Part shown: piece by piece, positions 11,676 through 21,200 of the stretch | How positions within the stretch are numbered: position 1 is the first letter of the stretch | Layout of the letters: every line of letters starts with the position of its first letter | From: Costus lasius | Taxonomy: Eukaryota > Streptophyta > Magnoliopsida > Zingiberales > Costaceae | Assembly: GCA_027563935.2 (NCBI GenBank) | Contig: CM050448.1 | Span: forward strand, 64,531,843-64,595,842 | Reading direction: 5' to 3' | Length of the DNA: 64,000 bases | Notes under the pieces: generated by a model | The model's database searches: none | What the model saw: the letters and a program-made list of their open reading frames with translations, nothing else | Told to the model about the DNA's origin: nothing | Translations under genes and position numbers: made by a program

Positions 11676-11951
11676 TGTCCTGTATTGTTTCCTTGTATTG
11701 CTGCCTTTTTATCAATATATCGGTGGGGTGTTCGGGTGACTCATTTCACCGAGCATTTTACTCACCGTTCTGTGTAAATCCATTGTGCCTCTTGAATGCT
11801 AGTGTTGCCCTCGAATTACACATTGTTGCCTCGGGTTTTAGATTGACGCTTCCGCATATTGTGCGTACGTGCACACAGGATTAAGGCTTAGCACTACTCC
11901 AAGTAGTGTGCCGCACGGACATTTGGCACCAAGTAAAGTGCGTCCGTGACA
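11676..11951 (+). repeat. H 5' LTR, second part
   Basis: Resumes TGTCCTGTATTG after I's right duplication and ends CGTCCGTGACA. The counterpart in the 3' LTR is 49948-50210, which ends seven bases short. Confidence 0.9.
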
Positions 11952-11953
11952 AG

Positions 11954-11965
11954 TGGTATCAGAGC
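11954..11965 (+). other. Primer-binding site of H (initiator tRNA-Met)
   Basis: TGGTATCAGAGC two bases after the LTR end, complementary to the 3' end of initiator tRNA-Met, as in G and the copia copies. Confidence 0.9.
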
Positions 11966-11997
11966 ACGAGTTTGTTGCCTTTGTGACAAGTCTCAAG

Positions 11998-13308
11998 ATG
12001 TGTATTTACGAGGGAACTGATGTGGAAATACTAGCGGGCAACCCTCCTGAGCTGGATAGGGAGGAAAGGCGAAGAAGGCACCGTGAACGCCATGAAGCGC
12101 GTTTCACTGATATCAAAAGGCAACTTGATTTGATCAATGCCAAACATGTTGGCTTGGCAATAGAAATGGAGGGACACCAAGACAATACTCGTGAGTCCGT
12201 CAAGTTTCTGAGGGCTCAAATTGAGGGATTAAAGGCTCAGATAGCCGTCCTCACCATGGCAATGCACTCAGGAGGGGGAAATGTGCAACCCCAACATGCA
12301 CCAATGAGGGTTCCTGAACCCCAAAGTTATAATGGCACTCGAGACGTCAAAGAACTCAAAAACTTTTTGTTTGACATGGAACAATATTTCCTTGTCACAT
12401 GCACCGACTCGGAAGGTCTCAAGATTGCCACGGCAACATGGTATCTAACTGGTGATGCAAAGCTATGGTGGCGCACCAGAGTGCAAGATGGCACTGACAC
12501 CATGAAGAGTTGGGAGGAACTTAAACAGGCACTAAAGACCCAGTTTCGTCCTGAGAATATGGGATTGATGGTGAGGAAAAAGTTGTTGAACCTCCGTCAC
12601 GCAGATGACATCCGGGATTATGTTAGGAAGTTCGCCTCTATCTCCCTAGACATCAAGATGGCAGATGAGGAAAAGTTGTTTTTCTTCATCGATGGCTTGC
12701 AACCTTGGGCACAGCAGGAGTTGCAAAGGAGGAATGTCCAAGACTTTGCATCCGCACAAGCTGCAGCGGAGCAACTGACTGACTTCAAGCTCGTGGAAAG
12801 GTGCCGATCTTCACCTCCACAGCGACCCCATCAAGGGAATGGGAACAGTCAGAGGGACAATCATGGGAGTCCTCCGCACCGTAATGGGAATCAAGATAGG
12901 CGGAGTCCACTGCACAGTCCGCGGGATAACAGGATCCAGTATCAGAACAAATCCCAGCGACCCCACAACGGTGGCAACCAAAGAAGCCCACCGCATTACC
13001 GACCACACATATGTTATTTGTGTCGCGGCAACCATCACATATATGATTGCAAACAGAGGAAGATGTTGAACGCAATGTTGGTTGAGAAGGCTTCAACCGA
13101 CAAAAAGCAGAAAGGGAAAGCCCCGATGATGCCATCATCCAGCTCAAGTGACTCAGATGACACCATTGTTATTTCGGGCAAGCCTTCCTCTTCAAAGAGG
13201 CCGAGGATAGGCGCAATCACTTGTTCTTCCAAGACGCCGAAGATAGGCGCACTCAGGATGATCAACCCGAGCAATGCTCAAGTGGGGGAGCAACGTTCGA
13301 AGAGATGA
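11998..13308 (+). CDS. Gag-like protein of H (TR-GAG), 436 residues
   Basis: Structural Gag-like protein expected to bind RNA and form particles in the cytoplasm. I chose the ATG at 11998; the frame extends upstream to 11953 only through a GTG inside the primer-binding site. In order: a charged coiled-coil-prone N-terminus rich in Arg/Glu, a Retrotrans_gag-type domain at about residues 105-265 with the motif GDAKLWWRT, a basic Gln/Arg/Pro-rich linker, and a zinc knuckle CYLCRGNHHIYDC (Cys339, Cys342, His346, Cys351; CX2CX3HX4C spacing). A TGA at 13306 ends it, yet the same frame stays open to 13578 and contains a second knuckle, so this is probably a truncated form of a longer Gag. No protease motif follows. 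Relationship to G's Gag is visible in the central domain. Confidence 0.8.
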   Translation: MCIYEGTDVEILAGNPPELDREERRRRHRERHEARFTDIKRQLDLINAKHVGLAIEMEGHQDNTRESVKFLRAQIEGLKAQIAVLTMAMHSGGGNVQPQHAPMRVPEPQSYNGTRDVKELKNFLFDMEQYFLVTCTDSEGLKIATATWYLTGDAKLWWRTRVQDGTDTMKSWEELKQALKTQFRPENMGLMVRKKLLNLRHADDIRDYVRKFASISLDIKMADEEKLFFFIDGLQPWAQQELQRRNVQDFASAQAAAEQLTDFKLVERCRSSPPQRPHQGNGNSQRDNHGSPPHRNGNQDRRSPLHSPRDNRIQYQNKSQRPHNGGNQRSPPHYRPHICYLCRGNHHIYDCKQRKMLNAMLVEKASTDKKQKGKAPMMPSSSSSDSDDTIVISGKPSSSKRPRIGAITCSSKTPKIGALRMINPSNAQVGEQRSKR

Positions 13309-13578
13309 CCAAGCCGACAACATTGGCGACCCAAAAAGACTTGGGATTGCTTTATATGTGGCGGAAAGCACCAACCCTGGAATTGCCCCCATAAGAAGAT
13401 TTTGCACGCCTTGGTAGCCGAGGAGGTAGCAACCATGAAGCCAAAAGAGAAGAAGGTCGCTTTCTCTCTGAGTTCTGATTGCGACACTGACGAAGGCAGA
13501 AGTTTTCCTTCACCGCAGCACAATGATCATGAAGCTTCAACTTCGAAGGCCAGCTACAAGGATGTTTTGTGTCGATGA
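13309..13578 (+). pseudogene. Continuation of H Gag frame with second zinc knuckle
   Basis: In the same frame as the upstream Gag, beyond the single TGA at 13306-13308. It encodes a second knuckle CFICGGKHQPWNC with the same CX2CX3HX4C spacing, then a Lys/Ser/Asp-rich tail ending at TGA 13576-13578, just before the polypurine tract. Either the TGA is a mutation in this copy (a CGA to TGA change would do it) or the tail is read only by readthrough. Comparison with other copies would decide. Confidence 0.7.
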
Positions 13579-13593
13579 GGGCATCGACCGTTC

Positions 13594-13606
13594 AAGTGGG
13601 GGAGAA
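13594..13606 (+). other. Polypurine tract of H
   Basis: AAGTGGGGGAGAA directly before the TGTTAGGG start of the 3' LTR. Confidence 0.8.
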
Positions 13607-13902
13607 TGTTAGGGATCGGAGGAGTTTGGGTGTAATTCCACTGTTACCCGACCTTGACACTATCTTTTTGTGTAAAACATGGGATGTGTAGATCCATGTA
13701 AAAACAGGGTTTGGCACATGGGTGTCATGTGTTTTAGTCTTTGGGGTTATGATGCACTCGGGGGACTGTCCCGGGGCATGTACATGTGAGTAGGGGACTG
13801 TGTTTTCACAAGTACTCCAGGATGGGGGGCTCAAATGTGTAAAATTAGCCTACCCATCCCTTGTGAAGCCTTCTACTCACACCCCTTAGATTGTGTACTT
13901 GG
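13607..13902 (+). repeat. H 3' LTR, first part
   Basis: TGTTAGGGATCGG..., matching 521-816 with a few substitutions. It is interrupted after CTTGG (13898-13902) by element G and resumes at 49805. Confidence 0.9.
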
Positions 13903-14748
13903 TGTCACACCCCAGATTTCTGTGCTAAATTTTTGCCTTAAATCTAGAGCGTGATGGCACAATTTACACACCCTCTGTGTAAATTGCCAGCCAACACTCT
14001 ATCTGCGGAAGCTATCCAAGACCGTCTCCCAAGCAAGATCAGTACTCCTCTGGTCCTCTGCGCTCTCAGGGCTGGCTCTGATGGAACTGAGCTCCAAGGC
14101 TGTGCTGATGGAACTGAGTCCTAGCCTTCTCCTAGCCCTAGACCTAGGTCAACAAGGGGCGGGTGGCAAGCACATGTTGCTTCTCAACCCCATATGCACC
14201 CTTAATGACAATCTTAAACCTAAGCGCCCTGTAAATGACAATCCACACGCTGGCAGTTCACAGAATACGGGCACTAGACATATGCCCAAACCCTAATACA
14301 AGTATCCACAACTACACAGCGATAATCACACCGATCGATAAAAGTAAACACCCTATCAACTACTCAAGATAGCATAGAGTTCATACAAGGGTTCTACACA
14401 AGTTCTTACACAATACTAGTGCAATGTAAATAACATAGGGAAGGAATGTATACCACTCCTACGCAATGCTGGATGTGGATGAAGATCAACCTCCAACTCC
14501 TCCAAGGTAGCCGGTCTTCTCTCCAAGCTCCCAAAATACTCCTCAAGTGCAAGCACTTGAGGCACCACCCTAGGATCGCCCTCCTAGGTGGTTGTAAAGC
14601 TCCAAATGCTCCAAATGCTCCAAGGGACTCCCTCAGCCCCTTAGTGGACAGCAAGTAGTCTCTCCTCAAATCAGCCCCCCTTTTCCTCAAAAGGGCATTA
14701 CACCAAACACAAGAGATGCACTCTGGTTGCAAGCTCCAATGGACAGCC
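13903..14748 (-). repeat. G 3' LTR, fragment 1 (left of B)
   Basis: TGTCACACCCCAG... to CAATGGACAGCC. It matches 48160-48996 and includes the 9-bp tandem step GCTCCAAAT at about 14599-14620 that the other LTR lacks. No gene. Confidence 0.92.
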
Positions 14749-15519
14749 TGTTGGGGTATGCCCTTAAGGCTAATGTTTGAGGCCTTTGGGATTGTAAAAG
14801 TATCATGTAATAAACTCTTATGTTTATAAAAGGCATGGTTATTATTCAGGTTGTTACCTTGTCTGCTGTAATAAGTGTACTTCTGAATAATGTCTCAAAG
14901 CTGTTCAGCTAGGCTGACAGGCTATAAGTCCTTAGTCGAGATATCTTGGTGAACATGAGACAGCCTTGATATGATTGAGACTGATATGAGTGCTAATCTT
15001 ATAGGATGCTTCGAGCATGGAATAAGATGTAGACTCATGGGTACATTGGATGTACTGGACAGACCCTACTGGGATATTCCATTGCTTGTCACAATGTGAA
15101 TGATCCTTGTATGCAGCAAGTGGCACATGTCCTCTGACTTGAGATCACTTGTGTTTCTGAATGATGATTGTCATTGTCTTGAGGTAGTTCAATATCATTT
15201 GAAACATAATGATTATAGACTATCTTGGATGGTGAGCTTGAATCAGGTTAGGGCACTAGTGATAGATAAAGGATTGCCGTCTCCTTGTTCAAGGAGTGTG
15301 ATGTTCAAAAAGGCCCCCCTTATATGAGATGATTGAGGAAGTGTATGGCCATACCCAGATGACTATGTGCATCTGATCTAATCATGCTCATCGTATTGGA
15401 GTTACAAGCTTGACCCGCTTGTCCAATAAGAACATCCAGTGGCAAAGGACACATGTATGCCTTGTGAATTGAGTCACACTTGTGCCATGGTTTGGGTGTA
15501 GTCTTGGAAGACTTTTTCC

Positions 15520-15527
15520 TTTATATC
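15520..15527 (+). promoter_or_regulatory. TATA-like box of the copia LTR
   Basis: TTTATATC, followed by GGGAGACAGTGATG. It is conserved at the same place in the other 5' LTRs: A 9867-9874, C 41818-41825, D 38605-38612, E 59071-59078, J 60154-60161. Assignment is by motif and position only. Confidence 0.55.
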
Positions 15528-15568
15528 GGGAGACAGTGATGTGTTGCTAGATACCCCTCACTGGTCGT

Positions 15569-15584
15569 GATAACGAAAGTTATC
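15569..15584 (+). other. GNRA-loop hairpin in copia LTR
   Basis: GATAAC-GAAA-GTTATC, a 6-bp stem closed by a tetraloop about 45 bp after the TATA-like box and so in the likely transcribed part of the LTR. The stem is invariant in all copies while the loop is GAAA (B), GTAA (C, D, J) or GTGA (A, E), always GNRA. Other positions: 2411-2426, 9810-9825, 23019-23034, 24998-25013, 30876-30891, 38548-38563, 41761-41776, 51593-51608, 59014-59029, 60203-60218. Confidence 0.7.
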
Positions 15585-16444
15585 GTTACCGACATTTAAA
15601 GGAAACCCTTAGGGTCGCACAATTTGGTGATATGGCTTGCTTAAGTCAGATCGTGTGGACTGAATTGTTTCGGTTCAGTCTAAAGGGATTTAATCTCTGA
15701 TTGTAAGTGAGATCTGGTCTGATCATGTTTGATTGATTAGGGCTTGAGATCGGTAAGCTTCGATCGAGAGAGATGATGCTAGATCGGTGAGATCAAGAGC
15801 ATTGTGAGATGAACGGTTAGATTGGAAACCTTAGGGTTTGGTTGATCTAGACCGATTTGGCTTGGGCCGGTTTGGTTTGGCTTTTGGTCCAAACACATTT
15901 GCTTTGAACCGGTTCAAGGGCTTGAACGCATGGTTCATTGTTTAAGGCGTTTTGTGGAGTTTAAGATCGGTTTAGAGATCTTGAACGCATGGCTTAATGT
16001 TTTTCCTAATTTGGAAAGTCATAAGCGCATGTCTCCTTGAACGCAAATGACAAGTGAACGCTCCATTCACTCTCGGCCTTCGCTTGCTCTCGTGACGAGA
16101 CATTGGTGAAGGAGACGACATCTTGGAGAAAGGATCGGCCAAGCAAAGAAGTCTTCATCTCTTTCCTATACTCGATCAAAGACATCTTGGCATTCTTGCT
16201 AGCACAAGAGGTGCGCAAGTGAGGAGTCTTCATCACCTTTGTGTGTGAACTTTCGGAGGAGATCAAGTTTGCTCTCTTCTTCCAAGCCGACCTCCAACCT
16301 TATGGCTATGGTATAGATCTCAACTCATAGCTTCATGTTGATTATATAGTTCATATGCGATCTACTTGAAGCCCTTTTTCCGCTATGCATGCTAGATGCG
16401 CATGTTTAGGGTTTCAACCCCTAATGTTTAGGGTTTCCTTCAAT

Positions 16445-16455
16445 TGGTATCAGAG
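16445..16455 (+). other. Primer-binding site of B (initiator tRNA-Met)
   Basis: TGGTATCAGAG two bases after the LTR end, complementary to the 3' end of initiator tRNA-Met. It then diverges (GCCAGG). Confidence 0.88.
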
Positions 16456-17763
16456 GCCAGGCTCTCCATATGATCTATATGATTGCTAGAAGTGTTATGT
16501 GATCCATGCTTGTTGCGCTTACTTGATGCTTTGCTTTCATGATGCATGGTTACATGTACTTGTAGATTGCGCTTGTATCATGCTAACATGCAGCTTGCGC
16601 TTGTATCATGGGCTATGTATGCGCTCCCCCTTGAAGGGGACCCCCTCAAGTTTGCGCTCCCCCTAGAAGGGGACCCCCTTAGATCTAAGGGTTATCAACT
16701 TTGTTTGATGTTAGCGCATGTTCTAAGGTTTTTCTAAAACTTACATCTTGTGCGCTTGATTAGATCTAAGGTGCCACTACATTAAACCCTTAGATGGGTT
16801 GATGGGGTTGAAGTCACCACTAGGTTAGATCCAAGTCTGATCAGACCATCTGACAGCTCAGATGGGTTAACCTGATAGCACCTATGCGCAAGCACAAGGT
16901 GGCTATAGGTTGACTGCATCTAGGGCGTGTAGCGAGGTCTGGTTGAGACACTACTGAACACACTTGAGTTAGGCCCGGGGTCACACCCGCTTGCCAAAAC
17001 TCATGGGGGTAGTTCAGCCCTTGGCGCATGCATGGTTGACCATTAGGTCAACTCGGGTCAGTTAGGACTCGGTGCATGCAAGGGCAAAGGATCTAACTAG
17101 ATGGATGAGTGGATCCCCATCAATGGACCATTGTAAGGTTGTAGGGCTCATAAGGAAATTAAAATTGATGCCATGGGGTTTTCAAAACTTTTAATTTCAA
17201 GATGATTGGATCACATGTTGATTGAACCATATGCTTGTTTATTTAGTCTTGTGTGGGTTGCCCAATTGTGTGCTGTGCTGGGGCCTGCGTGCCTGGACTT
17301 AAAAATTGTAAATTAATTTGTGATCTGCGAATCACATTGTACTTAATTTATAATATGTTGTTGACCTGCGAGTCAACCTTGTCTAGATAGATCAAATGTA
17401 CTTTGATTAGACAAGAACAAAGGCACACATCCAAGAGGGGCATTCACCTGGTGGTGCACCTGAGGTGCTCTTGGCGCTAGGGCACTGGGTTGGACCAGAT
17501 GAGATGCAATGAAGCTCAAGTGAAGACTTAAGTAATCTTAAGGTCTTACTAGGGTTCATGGGCTTTTACCACATAAGATCATGCTTTCTACTTATTGCTA
17601 ATAATTAGAATTGCATATTTATGTTTATCTTCTGCTATAGCCATAGGACATGCCTGATAGTAAGAAGATAAAAGACCGTTAAAATCCAACGCTAACATAT
17701 CAAGCTCGTAAGCCTTCTGACGCGAAACCTCACCTTTCTAACTATCGTTGGAGCCGTGTTGAA

Positions 17764-17776
17764 CCCACTCAGTGGG
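17764..17776 (+). other. Leader hairpin 1 (CCCACTCAGTGGG)
   Basis: Self-complementary core, present in every copia leader visible: A 7672-7684, C 39605-39617, D 36132-36144, E 56846-56858, J 62400-62412. See hairpin 2 for the compensatory change. Confidence 0.7.
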
Positions 17777-17972
17777 CACGTCCATCTATCTTCAGACGGT
17801 GCTGGATTTCACCTGCGTGTTACAGAGTTGGGATTTATCCCCTCTCGTTGCTCAGCATAGCACGTGGTGGTCCAGGGAGTAGGTCAGGTCAGCTTGACCA
17901 TGTAGGCTACATATGTGGCGCATATGGTAGCACATGGAGGCAGCCATCTCTGGGATCAGAGACTGTGTTGTA

Positions 17973-17985
17973 CCAACTCAGTTGG
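17973..17985 (+). other. Leader hairpin 2 (CCAACTCAGTTGG)
   Basis: Paralogue of hairpin 1 about 200 bp downstream, with a C-G pair exchanged for A-T. Other copies: A 7463-7475, C 39396-39408, D 35923-35935, J 62608-62620. E (56637-56649) has one change that leaves a wobble pair. Function unknown; dimerisation or packaging is a guess. Confidence 0.7.
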
Positions 17986-18141
17986 CACAGTCTGCTGGAT
18001 TGCCAAGATGAAGGGGAATCGCACGGGTTGGCGATTGGCTGGGACAGCCTACCAGAAACTAGTGCTTGTCATCTCTGTGCATCTTATCTCGCCTGAGCGG
18101 GACGCGGAGACCAAGTATGAAATCTGGATCCCATCTCACTA

Positions 18142-18184
18142 AAAGAGTGTTACTCTTTCGGACTGTTTACTGGATTTTTCAGTC
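18142..18184 (+). other. Leader hairpins 3 and 4 before gag
   Basis: Hairpin 3 is AAAGAGT-GTT-ACTCTTT (18142-18158); the stem is invariant across copies while the three loop bases vary. Hairpin 4 pairs GACTG (18161-18165) with CAGTC (18180-18184); in A and J the pair is GGCTG/CAGCC, a compensatory A-T to G-C change, and E keeps a wobble. Other copies: A 7263-7306, C 29829-29871, D 35724-35766, E 56437-56480, J 62777-62820. Confidence 0.65.
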
Positions 18185-18293
18185 AGACAAAATAGTGAGA
18201 AAAGAATCTTTCTTAAGTCCTGGATTGATTCTGAAACATTGATACTGACCTTGCTGTTCTTGCTTGTTGTAGATTCCTGCAGCAACGAACACC

Positions 18294-21200
18294 ATGAGCT
18301 TCAATGTGCGATCCCTACTGGAAAGGGAGAAGTTTGCTGGGCCGAACTTCTCTGACTGGTTCGGACACCTTAAGATTGTTCTTAAGGCAGAGAGGAAACT
18401 GTATGTCCTCGAGACGGCGATACCGCCGCAGCCCGCTCCGAACGCCGCAAGGGCGGTTCGGGATGCCTACAAAAAGCACGTCAATGATAGCATTGATGTC
18501 GCTTGCCTGATGCTAGCGTCTATGACGCCACCGCTGCAGCGTCAGCATGAGGATATGTCGGCTATAGAGATTATAGCGAACCTCAAGATGCTGTATGCTG
18601 CACAGGCGAGGACAGAACGCTATAATCTGACGAAGCTCTTCTTTCAGAGCAAACTGGCTGAAGGGAGCCCAGTGGGAGCTCACGTGCTCAAGATGATTGG
18701 GCACAAGGAGGCTCTGGAGAAACTGGGGCATACCGTCAACCAGGAGCTTGCTGTAGATATTATTCTGCAGTCTCTTCCGCCTTCTTTCGATGCGTTCATC
18801 ATTAACTTTAATATGAACAAAATCGATTGTACGCCGGCAGAGTTGCTGAATATGCTCTTGACAACTGAGGAAACTCTGAAGGGTAAGCCTTCAACCTCTG
18901 TCTTAATGGTTCCTTTTAGGAACAAGAAGAAGGGGAAGAAGGGCAAGGCCCCTGTCAAGAATTACAGCAAGGCCCTGAAACAGAAGGTGAAGCGGTCGAA
19001 GGATAACAGGTGTTTCCACTGTGGCCAGCTGGGTCACTGGAAAAAGGACTGTAAAGCGCTCCAAGGAGATAAGAGGGGAAGCATCGCTTCTGGCTCAGGT
19101 ATATATGTGACTGAGGTCATGTTATCTTCTTCTACCATTTCATGGGTGTTGGACACTGCATGTGGAGTTCACATTTGTTCAAATGTACAGGAACTCAAGA
19201 GAAGAAGGCAGGTGGGACAGCATGAGGTAGACCTACGAGTTGGAAACGGGGCACGGGTTGCTGCTGTTGCTGTAGGAGACTATTTCATTACTTTACCATC
19301 TGGCATTGTATTAGAATTGAACAATTGTTATTTTGTACCGAGTATCACAAAGAATATTATCTCTATTCCTGCTCTTGTCAGGAAAGGATTTGCCTTTGAA
19401 TGCAAGACTTCAAAGTGTGTTTTATCTCATGATAATATTGTGTATGCAACTGGTTCAATTAACAATGGGTTATACATGTTGGACATGGAAAATTCTATAC
19501 AAAACATTGATAATAAGAAAGCCAAGTATGCTGATGACAGCACCTTGCTATGGCATAGTCGTTTAGGCCATATAAACGAGAAGCGCATTAAGCGGTTGCA
19601 TGAACATGGACTGCTGGGATCATTCTCCTGTGAGGAGATTGATACATGCAAAGCTTGTTTGATGGGTAAAATGACGAAGTCTCCTTTTCTTCACAAAGGT
19701 CAGAGGACTTCAGGTTTACTTGACCTTATACACAGTGATGTGTGTGGGCCTTTTAGTAAACATGGCAGAGGTGGCTATCAGTACTTCATTACCTTTACTG
19801 ATGATTTCAGTAGGTATGGATATGTCTATTTAATGAGACATAAAAGTGAATCTTTTGACAAGTTCAAAGAGTTCAAAAATGAAGTACAGAATCAGCTAGG
19901 CCGAAATATCAAGGCACTTCGTTCTGATCGAGGTGGTGAATACCTAAGTCATGCGTTTACTGACTATCTGAAAGAGTGTGGGATTATCTCACAGCTCACT
20001 CCGCCAGGAACACCGCAGTGGAATGGTGTGTCCGAGAGGAGAAATAGAACGTTACTTGATATGGTTCGTTCTATGATGAGTCAGGCTACTCTTCCATACT
20101 CCTTTTGGGGTTTTGCACTGGAAACAGCTGCAAAGGTACTAAACCGAGTGCCATCCAAGGCAGTTTCAAAGACGCCATATGAACTATGGTACGGGAAACA
20201 GCCTAGCTTGACGTTTATCAGGATCTGGGGTTGCGAGGCTTATGTCAAAAAGCTCGCCTCTGGGAAACTAGAGAGCAGATCTGATAAATGTATCTTTGTC
20301 GGTTACCCTAAGGAAACTAAGGGTTATTATTTCTACGATCCCAAAGAGAACAAGGTTTTTGTTGCTCGGACGGCCATATTTCTTGAGAAGGAGTTTCTTC
20401 TGCAAGAGGCCAGTGGGAGAGAAATAAAGCTGGATGAGAATCCAGAGGAAGGACAAAGTAGTCAAGCACAGTTGGATGAGCCTGAGCCGGTAGATCAGGT
20501 TATTGAGCAACCTGAGGCTCAAATATCACGGGAACCGCGAAGATCGGGTAGGATCCGTCGACAGCCTGAGCGCTATGACGGAGTCTACATCATTGATAAT
20601 GATGAACCCCTAACTTATGCGGATGCGGTCAGTGGACCGGAGTCAGCTAGATGGCTTGAAGCTATGCGAGCCGAGATGGACTCCATGTCAGATAACCAGG
20701 TCTGGGATTTGGTTGATCCGCCTCCGGGAGTAATCCCTATAGGCTGTAAATGGATCTTCAAGAAGAAGATTGACATGGATGGTAACGTGGTTACCTATAA
20801 AGGCAGGCTAGTAGCGAAAGGTTTCAAACAAATCTACGGGTTAGATTATGATGAAACTTTCTCTCCTGTAGCCATGTTTAAGTCTATTCGGATTCTTTTC
20901 GCGATAGCAGCATATTACGACTATGAGATCTGGCAGATGGATGTGAAAACAGCTTTCCTTAATGGAAATCTGGATGAGGATGTGTATATGACACAACCTG
21001 AGGGTTTCACTAATCCATCAGATCGTCATAAAATATGCAAGTTAAAGAAGTCCATTTATGGACTGAAACAAGCATCAAGAAGCTGGAATATTCGTTTTGA
21101 TGAATCAATCTCTGAGTTTGGTTTCATCAAGAACGAGGATGACCCGTGTGTATATAAGAGGTTTAGTGGGAGCGTGATTACATTCCTAATCCTCTACGTC

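Larger units (their letters stand above)
14749..16442 (+). repeat. B 5' LTR
   Basis: 1694 bp, TGTTGGGGTATGCCC...GTTTCCTTCA. It supplies the promoter. A TATA-like box is at 15520-15527 and the GNRA hairpin at 15569-15584. The 3' end has two TTTAGGGTTT telobox-like motifs flanking a short C/G-run hairpin. Confidence 0.96.
16456..18293 (+). other. B untranslated leader
   Basis: About 1.84 kb with no supported gene. It holds two tandem C/G-run hairpins (16626-16645 and 16659-16678), paralogous hairpins 1 and 2 (17764-17776, 17973-17985), hairpins 3 and 4 (18142-18158, 18161-18184), and a pyrimidine-rich stretch ending TTGTAG at 18272 that resembles a 3' splice site 22 bp before the gag ATG. The tRNA-like segment of A, C, E and J is absent. 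Confidence 0.7.

Noticed and set aside
11953..11997. Earlier start of H Gag at the GTG 11953
   Set aside because: It lies inside the primer-binding site and is not ATG; the first in-frame ATG is 11998.
13903..14748. A second solo LTR of the G family left of B
   Set aside because: Its sequence continues exactly at 23898 after B's CAGCC duplication and again at 42603 after C's TGAGC duplication, so it is part of G's own 3' LTR.
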